From Pararhizobium capsulatum DSM 1112 (lineage in GTDB: Bacteria > Pseudomonadota > Alphaproteobacteria > Rhizobiales > Rhizobiaceae), in NCBI RefSeq assembly GCF_030814475.1, contig NZ_JAUSVF010000001.1:1881001-1945000 (forward strand): 64,000 nt of DNA, in the 5' to 3' direction. Positions 7,629 to 16,514 of the stretch are shown piece after piece. Position 1 is the stretch's first letter. Each line of letters begins with the position of its first letter. Position numbers and translations under genes: made by a program. Under the pieces are notes generated by a model. It ran no database searches. It saw nothing but the letters and a program-made list of their open reading frames with translations, and was not told the origin of the DNA.

Positions 7629-9854
7629 TCACCCTCGCTGGGCCAACCGGTCGATGGCTGTCTGCGTGGATGCGCCGAAGTCGCCGTCCGTGGGGCCGCT
7701 GTAGAAGCCGCGCTCCTTCAGGAGGGCCTGGAATTCGCGACGAAATTCCGGGGTGAAGTTGTCGGGCTTGGTGCGGACTTCATCCAGCTTTCCCTGGTCG
7801 CCACCTTCGATGCTGGCTGCGGCCCAGCGCACGGCTTCCTTCGGGTCGGGCTTGGTACCGAGGCCGAAGTCGTAGAGGCGGCTCAAGCCCCCCATGGCAT
7901 AGGCACTGCCGGCATTCGCGGCCATCTCGTACCAGTTGCGCGCCTGTTCGTAATCCTGCGGCACACCGTTGCCGACGTCGTAGAACCAGCCGAGCAGGGC
8001 CATCGAATAGGCATCGCCGACATTGGCGGCCTTTTCGTACCATGCCTTGGCCTGCGTATAGTCCTGGTCGGTGCCGAGGCCGTTCTGATACGCCCAGCCG
8101 AGGGATGACATGGCGTTGGCATCGCCCCCATCTGCCGCCTTGATGTACCACTTGAGCGACGCCGCATAATCCTGTGGCACGCCCTTGGCTTCGCGATAAA
8201 ACCATCCGAGCGTTGCCATCGCATTGGCATAGCCCTGCGCTGCCGAAGCCTCATACAACTCTTTCGACTGCGCAAATTCCTGCGCTACGCCGCCGTAACC
8301 TTCGCGATAGAGCCAGCCAAGCGAGGCCTGGGCATAGGGGTTTCCGGCCTTGGCCGCCTGTTCGAACATGGCCTTTCCGGCATCGATATCAACCGCGCCA
8401 TCGGTGCCATAGATCGAGAACCATGCGAGGTTGGTAAGCGCATACATATTGCCGCCATCGGCCGCCTTCTGGTAAGTGCGCCGTGCTTCGGCGTAGTTGC
8501 GCCCGGCGTCATAGGCCCGACCCAGCATGTTGACGAGCATCATGTCGTCGGGGTTCTCGTTGACCGCCTGCGCGCACGCCGTCAGTGCGCGCTCCGAATC
8601 GATCTTCAGGAAGTTGACGCCGAGGAAACCGGGCATGGATTGCGGCTCGCCGGCAAGCAGGTAGCAATCGCGTGAGGCCTGGGTGTCCTTGCCGGTCTCG
8701 GAGATGTTGAGGCCCTTCTTCGGTTCCAGCGCAGCGATCTGCGTTTCGGCCTCCGCCTTGTGGCTGCTGTCGGGATAGCGCTCGATGAAACGGGTGAGGG
8801 CGGCGGCGTCCGTGGATTGCTTCAGCGCTTCCCAGGCGATCTCGTCGGGGCTGACGCTTGTCGTCTGCTCGGCCTCGGTCAGAAGCTTCAGCTTCTTTTC
8901 GGCCAGCATCTTGTAGACAGGATCGCCGCTGTGTTTCTGAAGAAAGACCTCGATCAATTCCTTGTCTGCGAGGTCGCGTATGTTCTGCCAATCGGCGGCC
9001 GCGGCGGATTGGCCGTTGGGCGAAACCTCCTGCGCGCCGCCATTGGTGGTGACGTTGATGTTGATTTCCTTGATGTTCAGGAAAATCTGCGCGCCGCCGA
9101 GGGAACCGTAGACGAAGGGTTCCTGACCACGGTTGGTGACGTTGACCACTTCGTCGCGCACCTTGCCGAGCGCGATACGCACGTCGACGCCGGGCTCCGT
9201 CAGGTATTTGGCAAGCGCCGTTGCAAAGGGGCTGTTCTTGCCCTCGCCATCCATCGCCACAGTGCCTGCCTTGGATGCAAACGCGATCAGCAGATCGGCT
9301 GATTCCGGTTCCACACGTGCAAGCCCACGGCTGACCGCCCGGGTTGAAATCGAGCGGGACATGGATTGTTCGAACGGATTGTTGCGGCAGGCGTCGAGAA
9401 TGACCAGTTTCAGCCGCGTCGCGCCCTCCAGTGAACGTTGCGCCCGCTCAAGCGGAACGGCCTCGTCCTCGACGTCCTTGTCGCTCTTCAGTGTCACATC
9501 CACCGGCAGCAGATAGTTTTCGCCGTTCATCTCCATGCCATGGCCGGAATAGTAGATGATGGCGACTTCGGCGCCGGTCGCAACATCCTCGAAGTCACGT
9601 AGAGCGCGCACCATGGCGGCGCGATCGACGTCGTGAACCGTGGTGACGCTGTCGAAACCGGCCTGCTCGAAGGCGGTTTTCATCAGTTCGACGTCGTTTG
9701 CGGGATTATTGAGCTGCGATGTCGCCTCATATTTTTCATTGCCGATGAGGAGCGCGACACGGGCGGCAGCCTCTGCCACGCCATATTGGCAAACCAGAAC
9801 CGAGAGGCAAAAAAAAGCGGTCCGCAGGTGGCGCGGCGCAAGCAATCTCAACAT
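7629..9854 (-). CDS. Caspase-like peptidase with Sel1 repeats
   Basis: The product has about 741 residues. I choose ATG 9854 because GGAGGGAGAACC precedes it; the open frame extends 44 codons further without merit. A signal peptide (about residues 1-31) is followed by a peptidase C14 (caspase/orthocaspase) domain, about 32-250, with His105 in YYSGHG and Cys156 in ILDACRNNPF, so the catalytic dyad is intact. A linker leads to five or more Sel1 repeats (about 440-690; units like DANAMSSLGWAYQNGLGTDQ). The last 43 residues resemble a peptidoglycan-binding domain (LLKERGFYSGPTDGDFG). It is predicted to be periplasmic and wall-associated, acting as a protease or scaffold. It is probably monocistronic. 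Confidence 0.85.
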   Translation of the reverse strand: MLRLLAPRHLRTAFFCLSVLVCQYGVAEAAARVALLIGNEKYEATSQLNNPANDVELMKTAFEQAGFDSVTTVHDVDRAAMVRALRDFEDVATGAEVAIIYYSGHGMEMNGENYLLPVDVTLKSDKDVEDEAVPLERAQRSLEGATRLKLVILDACRNNPFEQSMSRSISTRAVSRGLARVEPESADLLIAFASKAGTVAMDGEGKNSPFATALAKYLTEPGVDVRIALGKVRDEVVNVTNRGQEPFVYGSLGGAQIFLNIKEININVTTNGGAQEVSPNGQSAAAADWQNIRDLADKELIEVFLQKHSGDPVYKMLAEKKLKLLTEAEQTTSVSPDEIAWEALKQSTDAAALTRFIERYPDSSHKAEAETQIAALEPKKGLNISETGKDTQASRDCYLLAGEPQSMPGFLGVNFLKIDSERALTACAQAVNENPDDMMLVNMLGRAYDAGRNYAEARRTYQKAADGGNMYALTNLAWFSIYGTDGAVDIDAGKAMFEQAAKAGNPYAQASLGWLYREGYGGVAQEFAQSKELYEASAAQGYANAMATLGWFYREAKGVPQDYAASLKWYIKAADGGDANAMSSLGWAYQNGLGTDQDYTQAKAWYEKAANVGDAYSMALLGWFYDVGNGVPQDYEQARNWYEMAANAGSAYAMGGLSRLYDFGLGTKPDPKEAVRWAAASIEGGDQGKLDEVRTKPDNFTPEFRREFQALLKERGFYSGPTDGDFGASTQTAIDRLAQRG

Positions 9855-10131
9855 GGTTCTCCCTCCACCGTCGATGCCGTCCCTCAACTCGCGTCTTGGG
9901 GGGCAGATACACGGCATATCCTCGCGCAAACGGTCCCGCCGCCACGTACTTTCGCAAAGTATTACGTATGGACAGGCCTGTTTCAATGCGTCGTCGTCGG
10001 GATTTTTTGAATGGATGAACCGGCAGGAGCCTTGGCAAGCTCAGGGCAAGCAAATGCGGAGAAAATAACCGCACGGGAAAGGACTGTTGAACTGCCGCCA
10101 AAGCTTGGCGTCTGATGTCCGGGAGTTTGAA
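9855..10131. other. Divergent promoter region
   Basis: This 277-base stretch separates the divergent caspase-like and PilZ genes and must hold both promoters. No confident sigma-70 boxes or operator were seen; a short AT-richer stretch with AAAGTATTACGTATGG lies near 9955-9972. Confidence 0.3.
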
Positions 10132-10488
10132 ATGTCGATGCGAATGCACGTCGCCGAGCCTCGCCCCGGCGAACTCACAACCACCTACAAGCATTTCTAT
10201 ATCGAACGGCCATGCCGTATCCTCATCATCGGTGAGCACCTGAAGGCAAAGACCAAGTACAATTGCCTGCTGCGCCATATTTCCGTGGGCGGCGCAATGC
10301 TGGATTTCAATCCGAACATTCAGCTGGCGAAGAATTTCTTTCTGGAGATCAAGGGTTTCAAGGAAGAGATCGGCTGCACGCAGGTCCACCGCCTCGGGAC
10401 CGAACTCGGCGTGCGGTTCAACATGCTCTTGTCGCAGGAATTCATTCGCCGGCTGATCCGCAGCGCCTTCCAGACGGGTGGCTTCTGA
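10132..10488 (+). CDS. PilZ-domain protein, divergent
   Basis: The product has 118 residues from ATG 10132 (preceded by GGGAG); a TTG at 10087 would add 15. It is a stand-alone PilZ-type domain: ERPCRIL at about 25-31 occupies the place of the RxxxR loop and HISVGGAML at 49-57 the place of D/NxSxxG. Both cyclic-di-GMP contact motifs are altered (two arginines only three apart, Asp replaced by His), so nucleotide binding is doubtful. PilZ proteins usually modulate motility or exopolysaccharide synthesis. A second PilZ-like gene lies 250 bases downstream on the same strand. Confidence 0.75.
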   Translation: MSMRMHVAEPRPGELTTTYKHFYIERPCRILIIGEHLKAKTKYNCLLRHISVGGAMLDFNPNIQLAKNFFLEIKGFKEEIGCTQVHRLGTELGVRFNMLLSQEFIRRLIRSAFQTGGF

Positions 10489-10742
10489 TCTGGAAACCCT
10501 TCTTTCCTGCTCTTTACGGCTGTCGCTAAAATACGAGCAAATCTTTTTATCGCATTGAAATATCCCTCCGCGATCCTGCTCCAACGGCATCATTCCAGGG
10601 AGGAGGGGTGCCGGAATATGTCGAATGCAACGCGGCATGAAGGCCGCAATGGAAAGCTCACCGGTGCGAGAGCGGATAAGCATCCGCACGTCTGGCGGGG
10701 CGATCCGCGTCAGGCGGGTGTTCGGGCCGCCAAGGAGGACAA

Positions 10743-11114
10743 ATGCAACAGCAGTCGACGATGTATGCCGTGGTTCGTTCCAAGCTCTATGAGGAGCGGT
10801 TCGAACGCTTCAGGGTCGGTCAGGCCGGCACCCTCGTAGCAGTTCGGCCGGGACTTGCCGGCGTTTCGACGCGGATTTGCAGGATGCTGGAAATTTCCCG
10901 CGGTGGTGCCTGTTTCGCGGTCAACACCACGATCGGCCTTCCGCTGCATTATTATTTGTCGATCGTCGGCGCTAAGAAGAAGATCGGCTGCGCGGAAATC
11001 TTTCGCAAGGACAACCGGGTCGAGGTGCACTTCATCAAGCCGATCGAAGAGGCGTTTCTGCACGAGATCGTCCGCCACGAGTTCTTCACCGGCCAGAACC
11101 CTAAAAAGCACTGA
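10743..11114 (+). CDS. PilZ-domain protein, second copy
   Basis: The product has 123 residues. RFERFRVGQAG (about 19-29) and EISRGGACF (50-58) occupy the two PilZ ligand motifs, again with Asp replaced (by Glu). It shares overall length and the -KK/E-IGC-E/T pattern (AKKKIGCAEIFR here, FKEEIGCTQVHR in the neighbour) with the upstream PilZ protein, so the two look like diverged paralogues. The AGGACAA stretch before ATG 10743 is an acceptable ribosome-binding site. No effector domain is attached, so it would act by protein-protein contact. Confidence 0.75.
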   Translation: MQQQSTMYAVVRSKLYEERFERFRVGQAGTLVAVRPGLAGVSTRICRMLEISRGGACFAVNTTIGLPLHYYLSIVGAKKKIGCAEIFRKDNRVEVHFIKPIEEAFLHEIVRHEFFTGQNPKKH

Positions 11115-11249
11115 CGTCAGGAATAAACTGGTCGGATCCGTCGGGCGGTAAGGCTCTGATGTGGGGAATCGTGGCAGCGCCGATTTCGGTTTGGCGATTT
11201 ATGCAGTAGTGTCCGGGCGATTTTCCCTGTTTCGGATTCGTTGCGCCTG

Positions 11250-12371
11250 ATGTCCGCTTTTTCCCGTTTTACGCCGCTTGCTGCGTCGCTTCCCTCTACC
11301 GTTCCTTTCGTCGGCCCCGAGGCCATTGAGCGCCAGCGTGGTCGCCCGGTTCTGGCGCGGATCGGCGCCAATGAAAGCGGTTTTGGCCCGGCACCATCCG
11401 TGCTGACGGCGATGGCCGAGGCGGCGCATGGTATCTGGAAATACAATGACCCCGAAAATTACGACCTGAAGCAGGCCCTTGCCGTCCATCTCGGCATCGC
11501 CGCGCAAAATCTTGCGATTGGCGAGGGGATCGACAGCCTGCTTGGCCAGATCGTGCGCCTTGTGATCGATCCTGGCGCAGCCGTCGTGACCTCCTTCGGT
11601 GCTTATCCGACCTTCAACTTCCACGTCGCCGGCCATGGCGGACGGTTGGTTACCGTGCCCTATGCCGGTGATCGCGAAGATCTGGATGGTCTCCTCGAAA
11701 TGGTCCGCCGCGAGGATGCGCCGCTCGTCTACTTCGCCAACCCCGACAATCCCATGGGAAGCTGGTGGGATGCCGAAAGCGTCATCGCCTTTGCCCGTGC
11801 GCTGCCGGAAACCTGCCTGCTGGTGCTAGACGAAGCCTATGGGGAAACTGCACCCTTTGGCGCCATTCCCCCCCTCGACGCTTTCATCAATATGCCGAAT
11901 GTCATTCGCACGCGCACTTTCTCGAAGGCCTACGGCCTGGCTGGCGCTCGTGTCGGCTACGCGATCTCGACGCCGGGAACAGCCCAGGCCTTCGACAAGA
12001 TCCGCAACCATTTCGGCATGAACCGCATGGCGACTGCGGGTGCTATCGCTGCGCTGAAAGATAAGGACTACCTCGCACAAGTATTGGCGCAGATTTCCGC
12101 CTCCCGCGACCGGATCTCCACGATTGTTGGTCAAAACGGGCTCGTCGCCCTGCCTTCCGCCACCAATTTCGTCGCCATCGACTGCGGCCGGGACGCGACT
12201 TATGCCCGCGCAATCGTCGATCGTCTGATGGCCGATCACGGCATCTTTATCCGCATGCCGGGTGTTGCGCCGCTCAATCGCTGCATTCGCATCAGCACCG
12301 GACCGGAATCCGACATGGTGCTTCTGGAGGAGGCCTTGCCCGCCGTGCTGAAGGCCCTCGCGACGCTTTGA
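11250..12371 (+). CDS. PLP-dependent class I/II aminotransferase
   Basis: The product has 373 residues from ATG 11250; a TTG at 11241 is an alternative. It is a fold-type I aminotransferase close to histidinol-phosphate aminotransferases (HisC-like). Visible signatures are the substrate/cofactor region GANESGFGPAPS, the aspartate of LLVLDEAYGE that contacts the pyridine nitrogen, and the Schiff-base lysine in RTFSKAYGLAGARVGY. It catalyses amino-group transfer from a glutamate-type donor; the natural keto substrate cannot be read from the sequence. It is not in a his operon here, so a general aromatic or histidinol-phosphate role remains open. Confidence 0.85.
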   Translation: MSAFSRFTPLAASLPSTVPFVGPEAIERQRGRPVLARIGANESGFGPAPSVLTAMAEAAHGIWKYNDPENYDLKQALAVHLGIAAQNLAIGEGIDSLLGQIVRLVIDPGAAVVTSFGAYPTFNFHVAGHGGRLVTVPYAGDREDLDGLLEMVRREDAPLVYFANPDNPMGSWWDAESVIAFARALPETCLLVLDEAYGETAPFGAIPPLDAFINMPNVIRTRTFSKAYGLAGARVGYAISTPGTAQAFDKIRNHFGMNRMATAGAIAALKDKDYLAQVLAQISASRDRISTIVGQNGLVALPSATNFVAIDCGRDATYARAIVDRLMADHGIFIRMPGVAPLNRCIRISTGPESDMVLLEEALPAVLKALATL

Positions 12372-12471
12372 TGCCAGACCGAAAGCCCCTGCAGCCGGGA
12401 GGGAACCCGAGATGGCAAGGGCTTGCGGGCATGAGCGCCTTCTGGAGGCAGGCGCATTTGTATCGGGAAAT

Positions 12472-12732
12472 TTAGTGGAGCGTCATCCACTCGCGAGCGG
12501 CGCGGAGCGCAACGGCGAGATCGGACTTGCTCATCGTTGTGGCGAGATCGGCGCGCAGCTCAGCTGCCCGGTCCGAACCCTTGATTGCTGCGATATTGAG
12601 CCACTTGTGAGCTGCAACCAGATCGACATCGCAACCGCGGCCGGTTGCATACATCAATCCCATTTCGCAAAAGACGTCCGCGCGGTTTTCGCCACCGGCA
12701 TCTGAAGCATTCTGAATGTCAAAGCGTGCCAT
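12472..12732 (-). CDS. Small Sel1-repeat protein
   Basis: The product has 86 residues. I choose ATG 12732 (MARFDIQNAS), since the upstream 50 in-frame codons have no coding character. It contains one clear Sel1 repeat (FCEMGLMYATGRGCDVDLVA followed by AHKWLNIAAIKG) plus a C-terminal helix. It has no signal peptide, so it is cytosolic. Sel1 repeats mediate protein-protein contacts. It is convergent with the aminotransferase gene and stands alone. The large Sel1-caspase protein nearby is periplasmic, so a direct link is unlikely. Confidence 0.75.
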   Translation of the reverse strand: MARFDIQNASDAGGENRADVFCEMGLMYATGRGCDVDLVAAHKWLNIAAIKGSDRAAELRADLATTMSKSDLAVALRAAREWMTLH

Positions 12733-13264
12733 TTTTCGTGTCCCTGTTTGCCTGGTTGGTACCGTGGTAGTCCCTGTTTTGTGACCCTTGAGGGCCGTGC
12801 CATCTTTGTGGCTTTCAGTCCCCCAAGGTTTTGTCGGCGGGGTGTGTTCCCCTGCTCGTCTTGTGATTTCAAGTATGCCCAAGCTCTTTCAATGCACGCT
12901 TAAAATGCATGATTAATTTGACGCAAACAAAGTTCAAACGATTGGTAAAATTGGATTTTTGTTAAACATGGAAGTCGTTTGAAAACGGGGCTTTCGCCTC
13001 AATTTTTACGGAAAATTCAATTCCCGATTTCAACGAATTGCTAACCACGAAAAACGGTCGGTCTGGGCGAAGGGAGGGGAGACAGTCTCAGCGTTGCAGG
13101 ATCTTGGGCGTCCGAAATGCTCGATTTTCGCTGGAAATCCGAATATGCTTGTTTACCTTTACGTTCGCGTAATTTAATATTTGACGTCGAGACGGGAGGA
13201 GCCGTTGACGGCGCGCGCTACCGTATGCCGGGAGCGTTCCACGCTGGGGATCGAAGGAGGAAAG
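12733..13264. other. Non-coding gap
   Basis: This 532-base gap has no supported gene. The middle part (about 12880-13060) is AT-rich with TTGACG at 12918 and TAAAAT at 12946, but the 22-base spacing is too long for a standard promoter. A short dyad TTACG-TTCG-CGTAA around 13160 lies upstream of the DUF2147 gene and could be a regulator site. Confidence 0.35.
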
Positions 13265-13606
13265 ATGATCCGTATAGTGACAGTCGCAGTCGCCTTGACG
13301 TTGGCAGCGGCCACAGCCAGCTTTGGCGCAGAGCCCATCGTCGGCAATTGGAAGACGGTTAGCGGCGAAACCGCGGTGATCTCCGCTTGCGGCGGTGCCT
13401 ATTGCATCACGCTCAAGACCGGCAAGCATGCCGGCAAGAAAATCGGCAGCATGTCTGGCGCAGGCGACAGCTATAGCGGCGAAATCACCGACCCCGAAAA
13501 CGACAAGACCTATAGCGGCTCGGCAGCGATCCAAGGTGTCTCGCTGAAGCTTCAGGGCTGCGTCCTCAAGATTCTCTGCAAATCGCAGACCTGGACGAAA
13601 ATGTAA
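13265..13606 (+). CDS. DUF2147 periplasmic protein
   Basis: The product has 113 residues starting at ATG 13265, directly after an ideal GAAGGAGGAAAG ribosome-binding site. Residues 1-21 are a Sec signal peptide (cleavage after SFGA). The mature domain begins EPIVGNWKTVSGETAVI and contains YSGEITDPENDKTYSG, typical of the DUF2147 family, small beta-barrel proteins seen in proteobacteria, often with unknown ligand. Four cysteines (ACGGAYC, GCVLKILC) could form two disulfides. A hairpin terminator follows 30 bases downstream, so it is monocistronic. Confidence 0.85.
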   Translation: MIRIVTVAVALTLAAATASFGAEPIVGNWKTVSGETAVISACGGAYCITLKTGKHAGKKIGSMSGAGDSYSGEITDPENDKTYSGSAAIQGVSLKLQGCVLKILCKSQTWTKM

Positions 13607-13635
13607 GCCAGTCTTCAAGCGGCGAGACGGACAGG

Positions 13636-13668
13636 AAAGGCGCCTCAGCAATAACGCGGGCGCCTTTT
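13636..13668 (+). terminator. Rho-independent terminator
   Basis: AAAGGCGCC (13636-13644) pairs with GGCGCCTTT at 13659-13667, with a 14-base loop and a short T-run. It lies 30 bases after the DUF2147 stop codon. Confidence 0.75.
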
Positions 13669-14090
13669 CCCATAATGAGCGGCATTCCCGATTTGCAGCG
13701 CTTGGCGCATGAGACTTGATTTCCGAACGGTGATGAGAAGATGTCCTTCATCACGAGCCGTTTCTGAATGAATAGCATTCGGCAGATTGGTGACCAGTAT
13801 TCGTAGTTGAAACTGCCTCGGGATACTCATTGTCGGGACCCCTTGATAGAGCAGATCCAAAAATCGAATACCATATTGTTTTCAAAGATTTTTTTCAGAA
13901 TTCAACCTATCGATGAAGCCGTTTCCGCATCAACGGCGAACGTGGTGTCGTCCGACGGCATGAACGGAGGACGTGCGAAGATGAACGGGAGATGAACCGC
14001 GATCTCAGAAACAGTTCAGTTTGTATATGCGAAAAAGGTTCCATCGAATTGAACCCCGATTGCGCACTCGCAGACAAAACGGACAAAACC
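13669..14090. other. Gap with weak open frames
   Basis: No supported gene. A minus-strand frame (about 13645-13860) encodes a short polar peptide containing RILVTNLPNAIHSETARDEG but overlaps the terminator and lacks a ribosome-binding site. The stretch 13850-13910 is AT-rich. Confidence 0.3.
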
Positions 14091-14273
14091 ATGGATATCC
14101 TCGCTCGCCGCCTCACTATCATCAGCATGCTCATGGTTGTTTTTGCTCTCATGCTGGCCGCAGCTGTGAGCGCAGATACACAGCGCCGCCGCTCCTATGC
14201 AGGCTCGATTGCCGACTGCACCGCGCACACTGCCCAGTTCTGCCAGACGAAACTCGCCAACGCGAAATTCTAA
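14091..14273 (+). CDS. Possible small exported peptide
   Basis: The product has 60 residues from ATG 14091. It begins with a basic residue cluster and a long hydrophobic core (IISMLMVVFALMLAAAVSA), consistent with a signal peptide or single membrane anchor, followed by about 30 polar residues with two cysteines. The same frame stays open upstream to 13992. A further weak hydrophobic frame (about 14302-14475) follows. Codon use is poor compared with neighbours, so this may be a remnant; no family is recognised. Confidence 0.3.
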   Translation: MDILARRLTIISMLMVVFALMLAAAVSADTQRRRSYAGSIADCTAHTAQFCQTKLANAKF

Positions 14274-14551
14274 CAGCTCGCCAGAGCCTGAGAGGCCTCC
14301 TATGTCCGCCCTCCTGACACCTGCCACGATTATCTTTCGGATGTTTCTGCTGGCAGCCATGCTCATGGGGCCGATCGGTGCGATGGCCTACAGCAAGGCG
14401 GCCAACCTTGGTGTTGGCAAGCAGGGCGCCGGCCTTGTCCTCTTCGTCACGCTGCAGCGTCAGTCGATGAGCTGATCGCAGCGCTGTCTTCAAAGGGCTG
14501 CGTCGACGGCAGTCGCGCCATGTCCGATCTCTGTGACCGCCGAACGAAGCT

Positions 14552-15916
14552 TTATGCTTTGGAGCGGAACGACAAAGAAAGTCGAGTGGGGAGAGTAGCG
14601 CGCACAGGTTCATTCATATTCGGAATATGCGTTTGCCCGATCTGATGATCGACAAGACGAAAGACGTCGAGAGCCTGCCTCGCGACTGCGGGCCAGCGAT
14701 ATCGATGTAATTGTGCGCTCCAATCCTTCGCGCTACCGTTTGAAGCCGAACGTTCGACAGCGTTTCTCATCCTATCTGCAAGGAAATGAATATCGCCAAC
14801 AGGATGGTAGCTCTCCTCCGCAAAAGCGAATTCGCGATGCGGTTCGATATCGCTGACCACAAGCTCACAGCCATGGGCCATTGCCTCCAGAAGCACGATC
14901 GGCAACCCTTCATGACTTGACGGCAAGGCGAACGCTGCAGCATTGGCATAGAGCGCTTCAAGGTCTGCTCCCTCGCGGAATCCGGCCATGATCACGTTCA
15001 ACGAGCGTGTGGCTTTGTCTGCTATCTGCACCACGTGATCGGAACCAGTTTCCCCTCCGCCGACAATAACCAGCTTCATGTCGGTGATCGCCGCAGCGTT
15101 GAAGGCATCGATCAGATCGCCTTGCCGTTTTTCGGGAACAATCCTGCCCACCGTGAGGATGTAGCCGCCCGGTCTAAGAGCCAATTTGTCGAGTATCGCC
15201 GAAGCGTGGCAGGCGCCAACCTCGTTCACGCCGTTTGGAATATAAGTATAGCTGCGGCGATAGCGCTTCGTCAGCCTTTCGCTGAGCGACTTCGAAACAC
15301 AGATAATCTCGTTTGCCGCAAGCGCCTGCATCACCTCGCCGGTGTGCAACACGAAACGCGCCAGCGCTCCCCATTTTTCCCGATGATAATCCTGCCCGTG
15401 ATGGGTCGCGACGACCCGCAAACCCAGCACGCTCGCGAGCGGCGCCACGATACCTGGGCCTATGGCATGGATATGGACGATACGAGGACGAACAATCGCG
15501 GCATAGAGAATGCAGAGCAGGCTGTGAACGATCGCTTCAAAGGCGACGAAACGAGGGGACCAGATTGGAATGATCAGGATTTTATTGCCGGCGGCCTTTT
15601 CCCCGGTCGAGAGAAGTTCACCCTGATTGGTATTTATCCCCATAGCCCCGTCCGATGAGCCATCCGTTGCGTCGGGAAATATCCTGCACAGGCGGAAATC
15701 AACGCGTGTCCCGGAGGCGGAAGGGTCCATCGATCGATATGGCGCGTGTGCTTTCGCGGCGTCGGCGGGTTCAATCCGCCGTCGTTTCCTGACGGCCACG
15801 GCGACATTCAGGCCAAGAGATGCCAATTCCTCTGCCAAATGCCGTACATGGGTTTCGATCCCGCCTTGCGTTGCCTGTACATGGCGAAACCCGATCATCA
15901 GGACATCGATTTTCAT
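14552..15916 (-). CDS. Family-4 glycosyltransferase
   Basis: The product has 454 residues. It has a GT-B fold: N-terminal acceptor domain (about 1-220; starts MKIDVLMIGFRHVQATQGGI, with the glycine-rich GGIETH loop) and C-terminal donor domain (about 230-430) with VGRIVPEKRQGDLIDAF and the SSHEGLPIVLLEAMAHGCEL segment carrying the E-x7-E motif of GT4 retaining enzymes. It would transfer a sugar from a nucleotide donor during surface polysaccharide assembly, at the cytosolic face of the inner membrane. The divergent neighbour is a polysaccharide-polymerase-like membrane protein, supporting a small exopolysaccharide locus. Confidence 0.85.
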   Translation of the reverse strand: MKIDVLMIGFRHVQATQGGIETHVRHLAEELASLGLNVAVAVRKRRRIEPADAAKAHAPYRSMDPSASGTRVDFRLCRIFPDATDGSSDGAMGINTNQGELLSTGEKAAGNKILIIPIWSPRFVAFEAIVHSLLCILYAAIVRPRIVHIHAIGPGIVAPLASVLGLRVVATHHGQDYHREKWGALARFVLHTGEVMQALAANEIICVSKSLSERLTKRYRRSYTYIPNGVNEVGACHASAILDKLALRPGGYILTVGRIVPEKRQGDLIDAFNAAAITDMKLVIVGGGETGSDHVVQIADKATRSLNVIMAGFREGADLEALYANAAAFALPSSHEGLPIVLLEAMAHGCELVVSDIEPHREFAFAEESYHPVGDIHFLADRMRNAVERSASNGSAKDWSAQLHRYRWPAVARQALDVFRLVDHQIGQTHIPNMNEPVRATLPTRLSLSFRSKA

Positions 15917-16514
15917 ATTTCCCCCCTACATGGGCGTGCGTCAACGCATCGCCGAAACCGCGCCTTGGCAATGTTTCGTGAAATGGTTGTGTTCTTCTAT
16001 ATGACGCAGACACGGCAAAACGAGCCGCGTGACATAACTGTGCACGCGGATAGGTTTATCCGCAGCTTGGGATGCCTATGAGTTCCGCTGCTGAATCGCG
16101 AAACGGGATCGCGGTACTCTGGCGGATATCCGGCTACGTTTCGGTAGGCCGCTGTACGAGCTTCTGAGGCAATGGGAATGATGCCATTTCACAGAAGTTT
16201 AAATTTTTTTCTTTATGTTCAGTGACGTATCATCGCCCGACGGCCTGGCTTGAGCCGTGCGAGTGGTCTCCTCTGTCGAATTTTCGATCAACCCCAACTG
16301 ACGATAATACTCGTATAGGTATGACGTAATTGCAGGTGGGTTGATTCGATTTTTCGCTAATTGGTTGCGAAGAAAAATCAACCGTGAAATTCGACTGGTA
16401 GTGATTATTTCCAAAACGGAAAGACTGCACTCTTTACCGATGCCTCCATTTATGCTGAATTATGCAGCCTTGAGTTGGCTTCAATTGTAGGTCCGTCGTT
16501 GTGTTCCAGCGTCG
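15917..16514. other. Divergent intergenic region
   Basis: About 600 bases between the glycosyltransferase and the membrane protein. The middle is AT-rich. A minus-strand frame at 16199-16414 could encode 71 residues (containing ITSYLYEYYRQLGLIENSTE) but has no ribosome-binding site that I can see and no known family; it may be a gene remnant. Promoters for both flanking genes must lie here. Confidence 0.35.
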
